Part shown: one piece after another, positions 31,561 to 39,889 of the stretch | Position numbering within the stretch: the stretch's first letter is position 1 | How the letters are laid out: every line of letters begins with the position of its first letter | DNA from: Mycobacterium sp. GA-1841 | GTDB lineage: Bacteria > Actinomycetota > Actinomycetes > Mycobacteriales > Mycobacteriaceae | Reading direction: 5' to 3' | DNA: 64,000 nucleotides | Assembly: GCF_001954135.1 (NCBI RefSeq) | Contig: NZ_MBEQ01000015.1 | Span: 62,001 to 126,000, forward strand | Position numbers and translations under genes: made by a program | The notes under the pieces: generated by a model | What the model saw: the letters and a program-made list of their open reading frames with translations, nothing else | Databases searched by the model: none | What the model was told of the DNA's origin: nothing

Positions 31561-32349
31561 TCACGTCCTGCGGCGTGCCGTCACCACCGCGTAGGGAGCG
31601 TCGAAGGCAACCCGGCCGTCGGTGCCGGCGCGCGCGGCGAAGGCGGCGGTGAACGCGGCGAGCAGGCGGGAACGGGTCGTCTCGTCGAGCCGGCCCAGGA
31701 GGTTCACATGCATCGGCGATTCCTGCTCGATGAACTGTGTCGCTGACTCGACCGAGTCGAAACGCCAAGTCAGTGAGCTGGTTTCGAAATGAACCTGGTC
31801 GAATCCGGCGGCCAGTCGGGAACGGGCGATGTCGAAATCACCCCACTGGTCGGGGGAATATTCCGACGCCTGCGGCCGACCCAGCGTTTCGATGACGGGG
31901 TTGTAGAACGGGTTGTCGGACTCATCACGCACCCACGTGGAGAACCCAAAGAACCCGCCCGGCGTCAGTAGCCGCGCGACCTCGGCGACCAGGCTGGTCG
32001 GCTCGACGAAGATGATGCCCATGTTCGACACGGCCGTTGAAAATCCGCCGTCGGGCAGGCCGGTATGGGCGGCGTCGGCGACCACCCAGCGCACCGCGTC
32101 GGCGCCCGGGCGCTCGGCCGCGATGGCGATCAGCTCGGCAGTCAGATCCACCCCGGTGACCTGGGCGCCGGCTTCGGCAGCGGCCAGTGCGGCGCTTCCG
32201 GTACCGCAGGCCAGATCGACGACGGCGGTGCCGGCAACCGGACGTAGCCTGTCGGCCGCGGCCACCACTTCCGCTGCGATGACGGCGATCTGCTCGGCGA
32301 CGGCCTGATAGCGGCCGGCTGCCCAATTGGTGGGTTGCGGGTTCGACAT
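31561..32349 (-). CDS. Class I SAM-dependent methyltransferase
   Basis: A 262-residue small-molecule-type methyltransferase of the UbiE/Methyltransf_11 pattern. It has VVDLACGTGSAALAAAEAG (motif I), VTGVDLTAELIAIA, a WVVADAAHTGLPDGGF motif and the LLTPGGFFGFSTWV post-motif. No catalytic NPPY is present, so carbon or oxygen methylation of a metabolite is more likely than nucleic-acid methylation. The ATG at 32349 (MSNPQPTNWAAGRYQ) is a typical start; the frame remains open further upstream into the SDR gene and is not used. It lies 13 bp downstream of that SDR on the same strand. Confidence 0.85.
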   Translation of the reverse strand: MSNPQPTNWAAGRYQAVAEQIAVIAAEVVAAADRLRPVAGTAVVDLACGTGSAALAAAEAGAQVTGVDLTAELIAIAAERPGADAVRWVVADAAHTGLPDGGFSTAVSNMGIIFVEPTSLVAEVARLLTPGGFFGFSTWVRDESDNPFYNPVIETLGRPQASEYSPDQWGDFDIARSRLAAGFDQVHFETSSLTWRFDSVESATQFIEQESPMHVNLLGRLDETTRSRLLAAFTAAFAARAGTDGRVAFDAPYAVVTARRRT

Positions 32350-32362
32350 ACAGACGAGCCTG

Positions 32363-33211
32363 CTACGGGCCGGTGTAGCCGGGCGGGTTCGGGGTGTCCA
32401 CCCACAGGTCGACGCCGAGGTCCCCGTCGGGCGTGCAGTTGTAGACCGACAGGTCGGTGACGCCGTTGGCCACCAGCACGTCCTCGCACAGCAGGCTTTG
32501 ACCGGTGAACTCCCGCGCGGGCTTGTTGAAGATCGTGTAGGCGGCGTCGGCGTACACCTCGGGCCGGCGGGCCTTGGCCATGGCCTCGTCGCCGCCGAGC
32601 AGGTTCTGCACCGCCGCGGTGGCCACCAGGGTGCGCGGCCACAGGGTGTTGGAGGCAATGCCGGCCTCGCGCATCTCTTCGGCAATCCCCAACGCACACA
32701 ACGTCATTCCGAACTTCGCCATCATGTAGGCGGTCGGCTTGAGCCACTCGGAGTCCAGCCGGATCGGCGGGGACAGCGTGAGAATGTGTGGGTTCTCCCG
32801 GCCCTTCATGTGCGGGATGCAGGCCTGTGACACCGCGTAGGTGCCGCGGATCTGGATCCCGTTCATCAGATCGAAGCGCTTGAGCGGCACCTCCTCGATC
32901 GAGCCGAGGTTGATCGCCGAGGCATTGTTGACGCAGAGGTCGATGCCGCCGAATTGGGCCACCGCTTGCTCAACGGCGGCGGCCACGGAGTCGCCGTCAC
33001 GCACATCGCCGACCATCGGGAGGGCCTGTCCGCCGGCCTCCTCGATCTCCTTGGCCGCGGTGTAGACGGTGCCCTCGAGCTTGGGATGGGGCTCGGCGGT
33101 CTTGGCGACCAGCGCGATGTTGGCGCCGTCGGCGGCGGCCCGCTTGGCGATCGCCAGACCGATACCGCGGCTGGCGCCGGAGATGAACATGGTCTTCCCG
33201 GACAGTGTCAT
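32363..33211 (-). CDS. SDR-family oxidoreductase (Rv3224/HSDL2-like)
   Basis: A 282-residue short-chain dehydrogenase with ISGASRGIGLAIAKRA (cofactor loop), NNASAINLGS, LTLSPPIRL and AYMMAKFGM (Tyr-x3-Lys). The C-terminus lacks the usual GG-rich cap and ends DTPNPPGYTGP. Length and sequence plan match Rv3224, annotated as an iron-regulated SDR in H37Rv. ATG 33211 was selected; the frame is open upstream, but the extra 69 residues do not resemble the family. Its promoter region, shared with the divergent metallothionein gene, contains a 13-bp tandem repeat. Confidence 0.87.
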   Translation of the reverse strand: MTLSGKTMFISGASRGIGLAIAKRAAADGANIALVAKTAEPHPKLEGTVYTAAKEIEEAGGQALPMVGDVRDGDSVAAAVEQAVAQFGGIDLCVNNASAINLGSIEEVPLKRFDLMNGIQIRGTYAVSQACIPHMKGRENPHILTLSPPIRLDSEWLKPTAYMMAKFGMTLCALGIAEEMREAGIASNTLWPRTLVATAAVQNLLGGDEAMAKARRPEVYADAAYTIFNKPAREFTGQSLLCEDVLVANGVTDLSVYNCTPDGDLGVDLWVDTPNPPGYTGP

Positions 33212-33233
33212 GAAGACACGATAGGCCGACGAA

Positions 33234-33259
33234 GTTGTATCGAAACGTTGTACCGAAAC
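33234..33259. repeat. 13-bp tandem repeat in the SDR/metallothionein divergent promoter
   Basis: GTTGTATCGAAAC (33234-33246) is followed directly by GTTGTACCGAAAC (33247-33259), with one mismatch. It lies 23 bp upstream of the SDR start and about 75 bp upstream of the metallothionein start. A regulator binding two adjacent sites is the likely reading. Confidence 0.6.
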
Positions 33260-33334
33260 CGACGGTTCAGGGCTGAGCCTGCGGGACCATGGGGGGACAG
33301 CGTCACCGACCCCCACCACACCTGGAGGAGAACC

Positions 33335-33484
33335 ATGAGCGTCGTCCCCACCGGAACTGTCCTGACCTGTGCTCACGAAGGCTGTGGGTGCCGGATCCGC
33401 GTCGAGTCGGAGTGTCATTGCAAAGGCCCCGAGACCAGTTACAAATGCACGTGCGGTGCCGACATGGTTCCGGTCACCGAATAG
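33335..33484 (+). CDS. mymT: MymT-type copper metallothionein
   Basis: A 49-residue cysteine-rich protein that binds and detoxifies Cu(I), as shown for M. tuberculosis MymT. Seven cysteines occur in the pattern C-x4-E... read as TCAHEGCGCR, ESECHCKG and YKCTCGAD. Their spacing is identical to MymT as I remember it, and the LLTC(S/A)HEGCGCR(V/I)R and CTCG(A/D) blocks are shared. A strong GGAGGAG lies 6 nt before ATG 33335. It is separated from the rest of the accessory block by being alone on the plus strand. In H37Rv mymT lies at a distant locus (Rv0186A). Confidence 0.93.
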   Translation: MSVVPTGTVLTCAHEGCGCRIRVESECHCKGPETSYKCTCGADMVPVTE

Positions 33485-33485
33485 G

Positions 33486-34067
33486 TCACCCCGCGGCGTC
33501 GGGCAGCAGCGGGGGACAGTTGCCGGCCGGATCGGCCACGAGTTCGAAGTGCCACAGCTCGTTGGCGTAGATCCGGCAGAGCCCGAATCGCGCGCCGTTG
33601 GCGATCAGCCAGTGATCGGCCTGCGGGCCGCCGACGTCGACCGCCTCGCCGGTGACATGCCGCGACGCCGTCGGTGTCTGGACGTACCGACGGGCAGCGG
33701 CGAGGCTGCCATAGGTCTGCACCGCCTGATCGAGCAGCGACTGCTGGAATGTGGCCGACCGCCACCCCGAGTTGATCGTCATGGTCACGCCGTCGGCGGC
33801 CGCGGCATTGGCGGCGTTCTGGATCGCGGCCAGCAGGCGCGGTTCCAACCGGCCGATCGCGGGGTTCTGCACGTCGAACGGCGTTAGGACCTGCCCGTCG
33901 GGCAGCGACCCGTCACCCTGGGTCATCGGGACGGTGTCGTCGGCCAGGCGCATCTGCGGTGCCGGCGCGGATGTGCCGAACATGACGGCCAGCGCGGCCA
34001 CGCCCGAGGCCACCGTCGTCCCCACCGTCATCGGTATCACCGGCACCACATTACTGCGGCCGCCCAC
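33486..34067 (-). CDS. Exported M15-family D-Ala-D-Ala carboxypeptidase-like protein
   Basis: A 193-residue VanY/VanX-type zinc peptidase that would trim peptidoglycan stem peptides or other D-amino acid peptides outside the membrane. The zinc motif SRHVTGEAVDVG (SxHxxGxAxD) and the C-terminal ELWHFE (ExxWH) are both intact. An N-terminal hydrophobic segment (about residues 8-31) is a signal peptide or anchor. The GTG at 34067 keeps an Arg before the hydrophobic stretch but overlaps the LysR gene end by 17 bp. A GTG at 34049 or an ATG at 34031 would remove the overlap. The stop lies one base from the metallothionein stop. Confidence 0.83.
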   Translation of the reverse strand: MGGRSNVVPVIPMTVGTTVASGVAALAVMFGTSAPAPQMRLADDTVPMTQGDGSLPDGQVLTPFDVQNPAIGRLEPRLLAAIQNAANAAAADGVTMTINSGWRSATFQQSLLDQAVQTYGSLAAARRYVQTPTASRHVTGEAVDVGGPQADHWLIANGARFGLCRIYANELWHFELVADPAGNCPPLLPDAAG

Positions 34068-34971
34068 TCGCCAGCGAGGTCGTCAGCTCGGCCACCAGCG
34101 ACTCGATCTGGGACGGGTCTCGCAGCCGGTCGGGCGCCCACGCCAGTGCGATCCGAGCCGGTGCCCAGGTGCTCTCGTCGATGGGTACGAGCGTGAATTC
34201 GGGTGGAGAGAAGATCTTTCCGAGCAACGATTCGGGGGCGTACGGGACCACCGCCACGAGGTGACGGTTGAACACCTGGGCAGCCATTTCCAGTTCGCCG
34301 CCGAACTGGTTGGTGGTGCGCACGATGCGGGTCACCCCGCGCGCGTTGAGCGCACGGGTCAGGCCGGCCAGCATCACCGGGTTGGGCCGGGCGAAGTCGA
34401 TGACCACGTCGCGGTCGCGGAGTTCCTCGATCGACACCAGGTCCCTGGCTGCCAGCGGATCGTCGAAACGCACTGCCAGTGCGCCCTGGAAGGTGGCCAC
34501 CACCCGGTACTGCAGCCGCTTGTCGGCGGTGGGCAGATGAATCAACCCGAGGTCGAGGTGGCCGGAGACCAGTTTGGCCGTCACCTCGGCAGCCGACCCG
34601 GGCACGCTGAACTCGGTCGGCACCGACAGGGCGGCCACTGCGGCTTGGACCTGCGCCACGAAATCCGATGGCGCATACGCGGTGGCGCCGACCCGTACCG
34701 TGGTGGCGCCCTCGGCGAGCCTGGTCGCCACGGCCTTCAATTCCTCGACCTGGCGCAGGATTTCGCGGGTGGGCCCGAGCAGCTTGGCGCCCAGTGGGGT
34801 CAGCCGGACGTCGTGATAGTTGCGCTCGAAGAGCTGGCCGCCGAGTTCTTTCTCGAGCAGCTTGATCTGCTTGCTCAACGGCGGCGGTGTGATCAGCAGC
34901 CGGTCGGCAGCCCGCTTGAAGTGCAGTTCCTCGGCAACCGCCACGAAGTAGGAGAGTCGGGTGAAATCCAT
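34051..34971 (-). CDS. LysR-family transcriptional regulator
   Basis: A 306-residue LTTR. The N-terminal winged helix MDFTRLSYFVAVAEELHFKRAADRL with TPPPLSKQIKLLEKELGGQLFERN is canonical, followed by a two-lobed effector domain (about 90-300). The effector is unknown. The upstream CoA-transferase and acyl-CoA dehydrogenase genes on the same strand suggest it responds to an acyl-CoA or aromatic-acid intermediate of that pathway. ATG 34971 is 56 bp downstream of the CoA-transferase stop. The frame is open far upstream only because of G+C bias. Confidence 0.9.
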   Translation of the reverse strand: MDFTRLSYFVAVAEELHFKRAADRLLITPPPLSKQIKLLEKELGGQLFERNYHDVRLTPLGAKLLGPTREILRQVEELKAVATRLAEGATTVRVGATAYAPSDFVAQVQAAVAALSVPTEFSVPGSAAEVTAKLVSGHLDLGLIHLPTADKRLQYRVVATFQGALAVRFDDPLAARDLVSIEELRDRDVVIDFARPNPVMLAGLTRALNARGVTRIVRTTNQFGGELEMAAQVFNRHLVAVVPYAPESLLGKIFSPPEFTLVPIDESTWAPARIALAWAPDRLRDPSQIESLVAELTTSLASGRPQ

Positions 34972-35027
34972 GCGGTCATTCCGGCGATTCGAGGGTGCGC
35001 TGACCCACGAATCGTACGAGACGTGGA

Positions 35028-37472
35028 TCAGCGCCCGGCCGGCTCCGGCTGCCCGGACCGCCCCGCGTCGACAGTTCGGGGGACTTCGAGTACCCCGGCC
35101 GCGATCAACTCCTCGATGGCGGCGTCGTCGAGTCCCAACAACTGGGCAGCGATGTCGCGGGTCTGCTCGCCGAGCAGCGGCGCCTGCAGCAGCGGCGGAT
35201 CCGCGATGCGGTCCGAATGGATCTGGACGTTCTCCATCGTGAACGGCTCGTGGGCGTGCGGGTGCAGCTCCTCGCGGAAAGCGCGGCGTTGCACGTAGTA
35301 GTCCCACCCGGCGACGTCGTCGGCATGCAGCGCGGCCCCGGCCGGGACACCGGAGGCCTGCAGCCGGTCCATCGCTTCGGTGGCCGGGTGCTGTGATGTC
35401 CACCCCCGCACCGCTTCGTCGATGCGGTTGCGGTGGGCGTCGCGGCCGGAGCGGCTGGCCAGCAGAGGATCGGTGGCCAAATCTGGACGTTCGATCGCCG
35501 CGCATAGTGCCTGCCACTCGGCGTCGTCGCGCACCGTGACCGCGAGCCAGGCGTCTTCGCCGGCAGCCGGGAACAGGCCCCACGGGGCATCGTGAACCGG
35601 ATGCGGGGACGGTTCGTGGCCGCGACGGGTCAGGACGTCGGCCGCGATCTCGCCGGCCAGATGGCTCAGCATCACCTCCGACTGCGCGACGCTGACAGAC
35701 CCACCGGTTTCGGTGCGTTCGCGGCGCAGCAGCAGCGCCAGGCCGCCCAGCGCACCGATCCGCGCGGCCACGTGGTCGGGGTAGACGGTGACCGTGTCGC
35801 AGAACGATTCCGGCGCGTCCGGGTACACCCAGAGGTCGGTGAACCCCGCCGCCGCACGTACCAGCGGGCCGTAACCCATCCGCTTCGCCCACGGCCCGGT
35901 CGGCCCGAAGGCTGAGCTGTCGACGACCACGATGCCGGGGTTGAGCTCCCGCAGGGTCTGGTAGCCCATTCCCAGTGCCTCGGCCACGCCGGGTTTGAAG
36001 TTGGTCAACACGACATCGGATATCGCGACCAAACGGTGGGCCAACTGCCGGCCCTGCGGTGTCCGCAGGTCGATTCCGATCGAGCGCTTGTTGCGGTGGC
36101 CGGCGGCGTATGTCGGCGACATCGACGTCGGGTTGCCGCGCAGACCGTCGGGGAACGCGGAGTTCTCGATCTTGATGACCTCGGCGCCGAGGTCGCCGAA
36201 CAGCCGTCCGGTGTCGGCCCCGACGACGATCACTCCGAGGTCCAATACCCGTACGCCTTCCAGCGGAAGGCCCTCGTTGCGTCGGGCGCGCGCGCCGAGC
36301 CCCGGCGCGACGTCCAGGTGTCGGGCGGCTTCGTCCGCCTGGTGCCCGGACCCGTCCAGCGCGGTGGCCCGGTGCCCGTCGACCTCGACGACGCCGGCTG
36401 GCACCGGTGCCGACACCCCGGGCGCCAGCTCCACCTCGCGGAAGCACCCGCGGCTGATCACCTGCTCGGCGCCAAGTGTTTCGGCCAGTGTCAGCACCGC
36501 CGCCGTCGGGACCCCGTGCCGCTGGCCGGCGGTCTCCAATTCGGCTCGGGTCTGCCCGGCGCAGAACCGGCCGATCGCGGCCAACAGCTCCGTGGAGCCG
36601 AGCCGCACCCGCAGCCGGTCGAACGAGGGATCGGCGAACTCGTCGGGCCGGCCCATCCACTCGAACATGCCGTGCCACTGGCGTTTTGCCAGCAGACAGA
36701 TCCGCACATGCCCGTCTTTGCACGCGATGATCGGGTAGCGCAATTGCTCGGCATTCCAGTCGCGTCGTTGGCGGCTCAACGCCACGCCGGCCGAGGCCGT
36801 GCCCACCGTCCCGTGTGGCGGATCGAGGGTCTGCATGGCGCCGTCGAGAATCGAGAAATCGATCAGATCGCCCTCCCCGGTGCGCAATCGGTCCAGATAC
36901 ACACTGACAGCCATCACCGCGGCCTGCGCCGCCGCCACGTGATAGGGCAACTGCGCCGCCGGTGGTACCAATGGTTCGCGCCCAGGGATGCCCGAGCGGG
37001 ACAGCTCGCTGGTCAGTGCGTGCAGTACCGGCGCGGTGGCACGCCAACCACGGTAGCCGGTGTCACGGCCGAAGTCGCTGATCGACAAGATCACCAGGCC
37101 TGGATGTTCGGCGCGAATGGTGCGGGCGGCCAAGGCTTTCTCGGCGTCCGATCCGGGGCGGGTGTCCTCGATCAGGATGTCGGCGCCGGCCAGCAGATGG
37201 ACCCAGCGGCAGCGGTCGTCGGAGATCGAGGGATCGATCACCACGGTGCTCAGCCCGTGTCGGTTGATCGCGATGCCTACCGAGTCCGGATCGACCCCGG
37301 CGCCCTCGGCGACATGCGCCGGGGGAGCCTCGGTGACACCGGGCATGTGCACCTGGGACACCGACGCGCCGAGGTCGGCCAGTAGGCGACCGATCGCCGT
37401 CATCGGGCCGCGGGTCAGATCGAGGATGCGCACACCCGCCAGCGGTGGGTCGTAGTGGTCGGAGCCGGCCAT
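35028..37472 (-). CDS. Double-domain CaiB/BaiF (type III) CoA-transferase
   Basis: An 814-residue fusion of two family-III CoA-transferase units, about residues 1-400 and 400-814; single-domain members are about 400. Each half begins with the family start (LAGVRILDLTRGPMT, LEGVRVLDLGVIVVG) and has the DLGA(S/E)V segment. The expected catalytic Asp is present in the first half (Asp210 in IDFSILDGAM), but the aligned position in the second half is Glu599 (SVAQSEVML). The family moves CoA between a donor acyl-CoA and a carboxylic acid. It starts 3 bp after the acyl-CoA dehydrogenase stop, so it belongs to that operon. Confidence 0.9.
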   Translation of the reverse strand: MAGSDHYDPPLAGVRILDLTRGPMTAIGRLLADLGASVSQVHMPGVTEAPPAHVAEGAGVDPDSVGIAINRHGLSTVVIDPSISDDRCRWVHLLAGADILIEDTRPGSDAEKALAARTIRAEHPGLVILSISDFGRDTGYRGWRATAPVLHALTSELSRSGIPGREPLVPPAAQLPYHVAAAQAAVMAVSVYLDRLRTGEGDLIDFSILDGAMQTLDPPHGTVGTASAGVALSRQRRDWNAEQLRYPIIACKDGHVRICLLAKRQWHGMFEWMGRPDEFADPSFDRLRVRLGSTELLAAIGRFCAGQTRAELETAGQRHGVPTAAVLTLAETLGAEQVISRGCFREVELAPGVSAPVPAGVVEVDGHRATALDGSGHQADEAARHLDVAPGLGARARRNEGLPLEGVRVLDLGVIVVGADTGRLFGDLGAEVIKIENSAFPDGLRGNPTSMSPTYAAGHRNKRSIGIDLRTPQGRQLAHRLVAISDVVLTNFKPGVAEALGMGYQTLRELNPGIVVVDSSAFGPTGPWAKRMGYGPLVRAAAGFTDLWVYPDAPESFCDTVTVYPDHVAARIGALGGLALLLRRERTETGGSVSVAQSEVMLSHLAGEIAADVLTRRGHEPSPHPVHDAPWGLFPAAGEDAWLAVTVRDDAEWQALCAAIERPDLATDPLLASRSGRDAHRNRIDEAVRGWTSQHPATEAMDRLQASGVPAGAALHADDVAGWDYYVQRRAFREELHPHAHEPFTMENVQIHSDRIADPPLLQAPLLGEQTRDIAAQLLGLDDAAIEELIAAGVLEVPRTVDAGRSGQPEPAGR

Positions 37473-37475
37473 GTT

Positions 37476-38678
37476 TCAGCTCCGCCGAGCCTGGCGGAAC
37501 GGAATGTCGCGATCGACCTCGGGTTCCTTGGCCAGCCCCAGCACGCGCTCACCGATGATGTTGCGCTGGATCTGGTCGGTGCCACCACCGATCGAGGTGA
37601 AGAACGCATTGAGGGCAAGGAAGTTGATGTCGTCGGACTCGGGGTTTTCCGGGCCGGCCAGAAGTGCTTCGGCACCGATGATCTCGGTCTTCAGGCGGGC
37701 CTCGGAGTGCAGGATGTTCGACATCGCCAGCTTGCCCAGAGACATGATCGAGCTCGACGTGCCCTGTGCGGCGGCGGCTTTCGCGCGGGCATTGTTGAGC
37801 GAGTTGAGCTCACGCAACGCCAGCACGTCCGCCAGTTCTTTGCGCACCGCCGGATCGTCGAGGCGGCCGTGATCACGGGCCAGACCGATGAGATCGTCGG
37901 CGCGGGTGCGGTTTCGTGAACCGCGTCCCGCGTCGCCCATGAGTGACCGCTCGTAGGCCAGCGCGGTCTGCAGCACCCGCCATCCGTTGCCTTCTCCACC
38001 GAGCAGATAGGCGTCGGGCACCCGCGCGTCGGTGATGAACACCTCATTGAAGTGGGACTCGCCGGTGATCTGCACCAGGGGGCGAACCTCAATGCCCGGC
38101 TGGCGCATGGGAATCATGAAGAAGCTCAGGCCCTTGTGCTTGGGCACGTCCCAGTCGGTGCGCGCGATCAGCAGCGCGTATTCGGCAGTGGTGGCACCAG
38201 ACGTCCACACCTTCTGGCCGTTGACCACCCACTCCTCGCCGTCGCGGACCGCGCTGGTGCGCACGGCGGCCAGATCGGAACCGGCGCCGGGTTCGCTGTA
38301 GAGCAGGCAGGTGCGGATGCGTTCGGTGAGGAAGTCGCGCACCAGGTCGTTCTTGAGCTGGTCGGTGCCGAACTTGAGCGCGGTGTTGGCTGGGATGCTG
38401 TACTTGTCCTGTCGTGCGCCCGGCGCTTTGACCGCGCGGAATTCCTGCTCGATGACTGCCGCGAGCTTGTTCGGGTAGTCCCGTCCGAACCATTCGGTGG
38501 GGTAGGTCGGCACTGCATATCCCGCGTCGAGAACCTTCCGTAGCCACGCCACCCGTTCGGGCGAACTGACCCACGGATTGGTCGATTTCGGCAGCCCGGT
38601 CCAGTTCTGGGTGAGCCAGTCACGCACCTCGGCGCGCAGCTCATCAGTGCTGGGCAGTTCGTTGGCGGTCATCGTCAT
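37476..38678 (-). CDS. Acyl-CoA dehydrogenase (subunit 2 of a pair)
   Basis: A 400-residue FAD enzyme of acyl-CoA beta-oxidation type. Features are TCLLYSEPGAGSDLAAVRTSA (FAD/substrate motif), NGQKVWTSGA, FFMIPMRQPGI and the C-terminal SIGGGTDQIQRNIIGERVLGL. At the classical catalytic-Glu position (YEGT in many members) it reads GGGT, so the base must come from elsewhere. Its ATG overlaps the stop of the upstream dehydrogenase (ATGA). Such coupled pairs form alpha2-beta2 heterotetramers in mycobacteria (ChsE-type for sterol side chains), a plausible arrangement here. An ATG two codons in is also possible. Confidence 0.91.
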   Translation of the reverse strand: MTMTANELPSTDELRAEVRDWLTQNWTGLPKSTNPWVSSPERVAWLRKVLDAGYAVPTYPTEWFGRDYPNKLAAVIEQEFRAVKAPGARQDKYSIPANTALKFGTDQLKNDLVRDFLTERIRTCLLYSEPGAGSDLAAVRTSAVRDGEEWVVNGQKVWTSGATTAEYALLIARTDWDVPKHKGLSFFMIPMRQPGIEVRPLVQITGESHFNEVFITDARVPDAYLLGGEGNGWRVLQTALAYERSLMGDAGRGSRNRTRADDLIGLARDHGRLDDPAVRKELADVLALRELNSLNNARAKAAAAQGTSSSIMSLGKLAMSNILHSEARLKTEIIGAEALLAGPENPESDDINFLALNAFFTSIGGGTDQIQRNIIGERVLGLAKEPEVDRDIPFRQARRS

Positions 38679-39781
38679 GCGCCTTTCGAGGAGAGGTAGC
38701 GCTCGCGGTGCAGCCCCGAGCCGCCGAGCAATTGCAGGCCGGTGCGGGCCCGGCGCAGGAACAGGTGGGCCGGGTGCTCCCAGGTGAACGCGATTCCGCC
38801 ATGCATCTGGACCGCCGACATGGCGGTCGTGTGGTACGCATCGGCGCAGGTGAATCCGGCCAGACCGATTGCCCCGCTGGATTTTTCGCTGGCCGCGTCG
38901 TATTCGGCCGCGGCGTGCTGGGCGGCGGAGGTGGCCGATTCCACCTGCAACAACAGGTCGGCGGCCATGTGCTTGAGGGCCTGGAAGCTGCCGATGGGCC
39001 GGCCGAACTGAATCCGGGTCTTGAGGTACTCCACGGTGATCTCGAAGATTCGCCGGGTCCCGCCGACCTGTTCGCCGGCCAGTGCGATCACCGCGAGGTC
39101 CAGCGCCGGCTGCACCGCCTCCCATCCCGCAGTTCCGAGGCGACGGGCCGGGGTGGCGTCGAACGTGTAGGTCGACAGCGGCACCGTCGGGTCGAAAACC
39201 GTTGCGGCCATGCGCTCGAAGCCTTCGGCGTCGGTCTCGATCTGGAAAACGCCAAAGGTTCCGTTGGTGCGGGCCACGACCAAGATCAGATCGGCAACCT
39301 GACCGTGGAGGACATAGTGCGCCGTGCCGGTCAACGCGTAGACCCCGTCGGATTCCGCGCAAGCGCGTACCGCGACGCCCTCCGGCGCCCAGGTGCCGCG
39401 GGAGCCGGTCACCGCAACCGTCCCGATCGAGGTGCCGTCGACCAGGCCCGGCAACAGCCGGCTCTTGTCGTCCTCTGTGCCGGCCGCGCCGATCAGCGCC
39501 GACGTCAACACCGCGCTGGACAAGAACGGTGCGGGTAGCAACGCGGCGCCGGTCGCCTCGGCGACGGCCTCGAGCTCGAGGGCGCCCAGGCCGACACCGC
39601 CGTACTCACCATCGACCAGCAGTCCCGTCACGCCCTGGGCGGCGAGCTTTTGCCAGAGTCCACGGTCGAAGCCGTCATCGCTGCCCATCACCCGCCGCAC
39701 ATCCTGCTCAGTGCATTCGTCGTGCAGTAATTCCGAAACCGCGGCGGCCAGTTCCGCGCGCTCGGCCACGCTGATCGTCAT
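38675..39781 (-). CDS. Acyl-CoA dehydrogenase (subunit 1 of a pair)
   Basis: A 368-residue, slightly short acyl-CoA dehydrogenase-fold protein. It has a helical N-terminus with LVDGEYGGVGLGALELEAVAEA, a degenerate middle motif (TGSRGTWAPEGV in place of the usual TEPxxGSD), RIQFGRPIGSFQALKHMAADL and the C-terminal VQMHGGIAFTWEHPAHLFLRRA. The missing TEPxxGSD signature suggests this subunit contributes little FAD binding and works with the partner encoded next. ATG 39781 is the first gene of the minus-strand acyl-CoA operon (dehydrogenase, dehydrogenase, CoA-transferase, LysR). Confidence 0.88.
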   Translation of the reverse strand: MTISVAERAELAAAVSELLHDECTEQDVRRVMGSDDGFDRGLWQKLAAQGVTGLLVDGEYGGVGLGALELEAVAEATGAALLPAPFLSSAVLTSALIGAAGTEDDKSRLLPGLVDGTSIGTVAVTGSRGTWAPEGVAVRACAESDGVYALTGTAHYVLHGQVADLILVVARTNGTFGVFQIETDAEGFERMAATVFDPTVPLSTYTFDATPARRLGTAGWEAVQPALDLAVIALAGEQVGGTRRIFEITVEYLKTRIQFGRPIGSFQALKHMAADLLLQVESATSAAQHAAAEYDAASEKSSGAIGLAGFTCADAYHTTAMSAVQMHGGIAFTWEHPAHLFLRRARTGLQLLGGSGLHRERYLSSKGA

Positions 39782-39889
39782 GGCACCCGCCTTTCTGTCG
39801 GGTCCATGCAATCCGGTGCCTGCGGTGATGTAAATCACGGATCCGGACACCGGCACATTTCCGATTGCGACATGCCGTGGCGCCGATGT

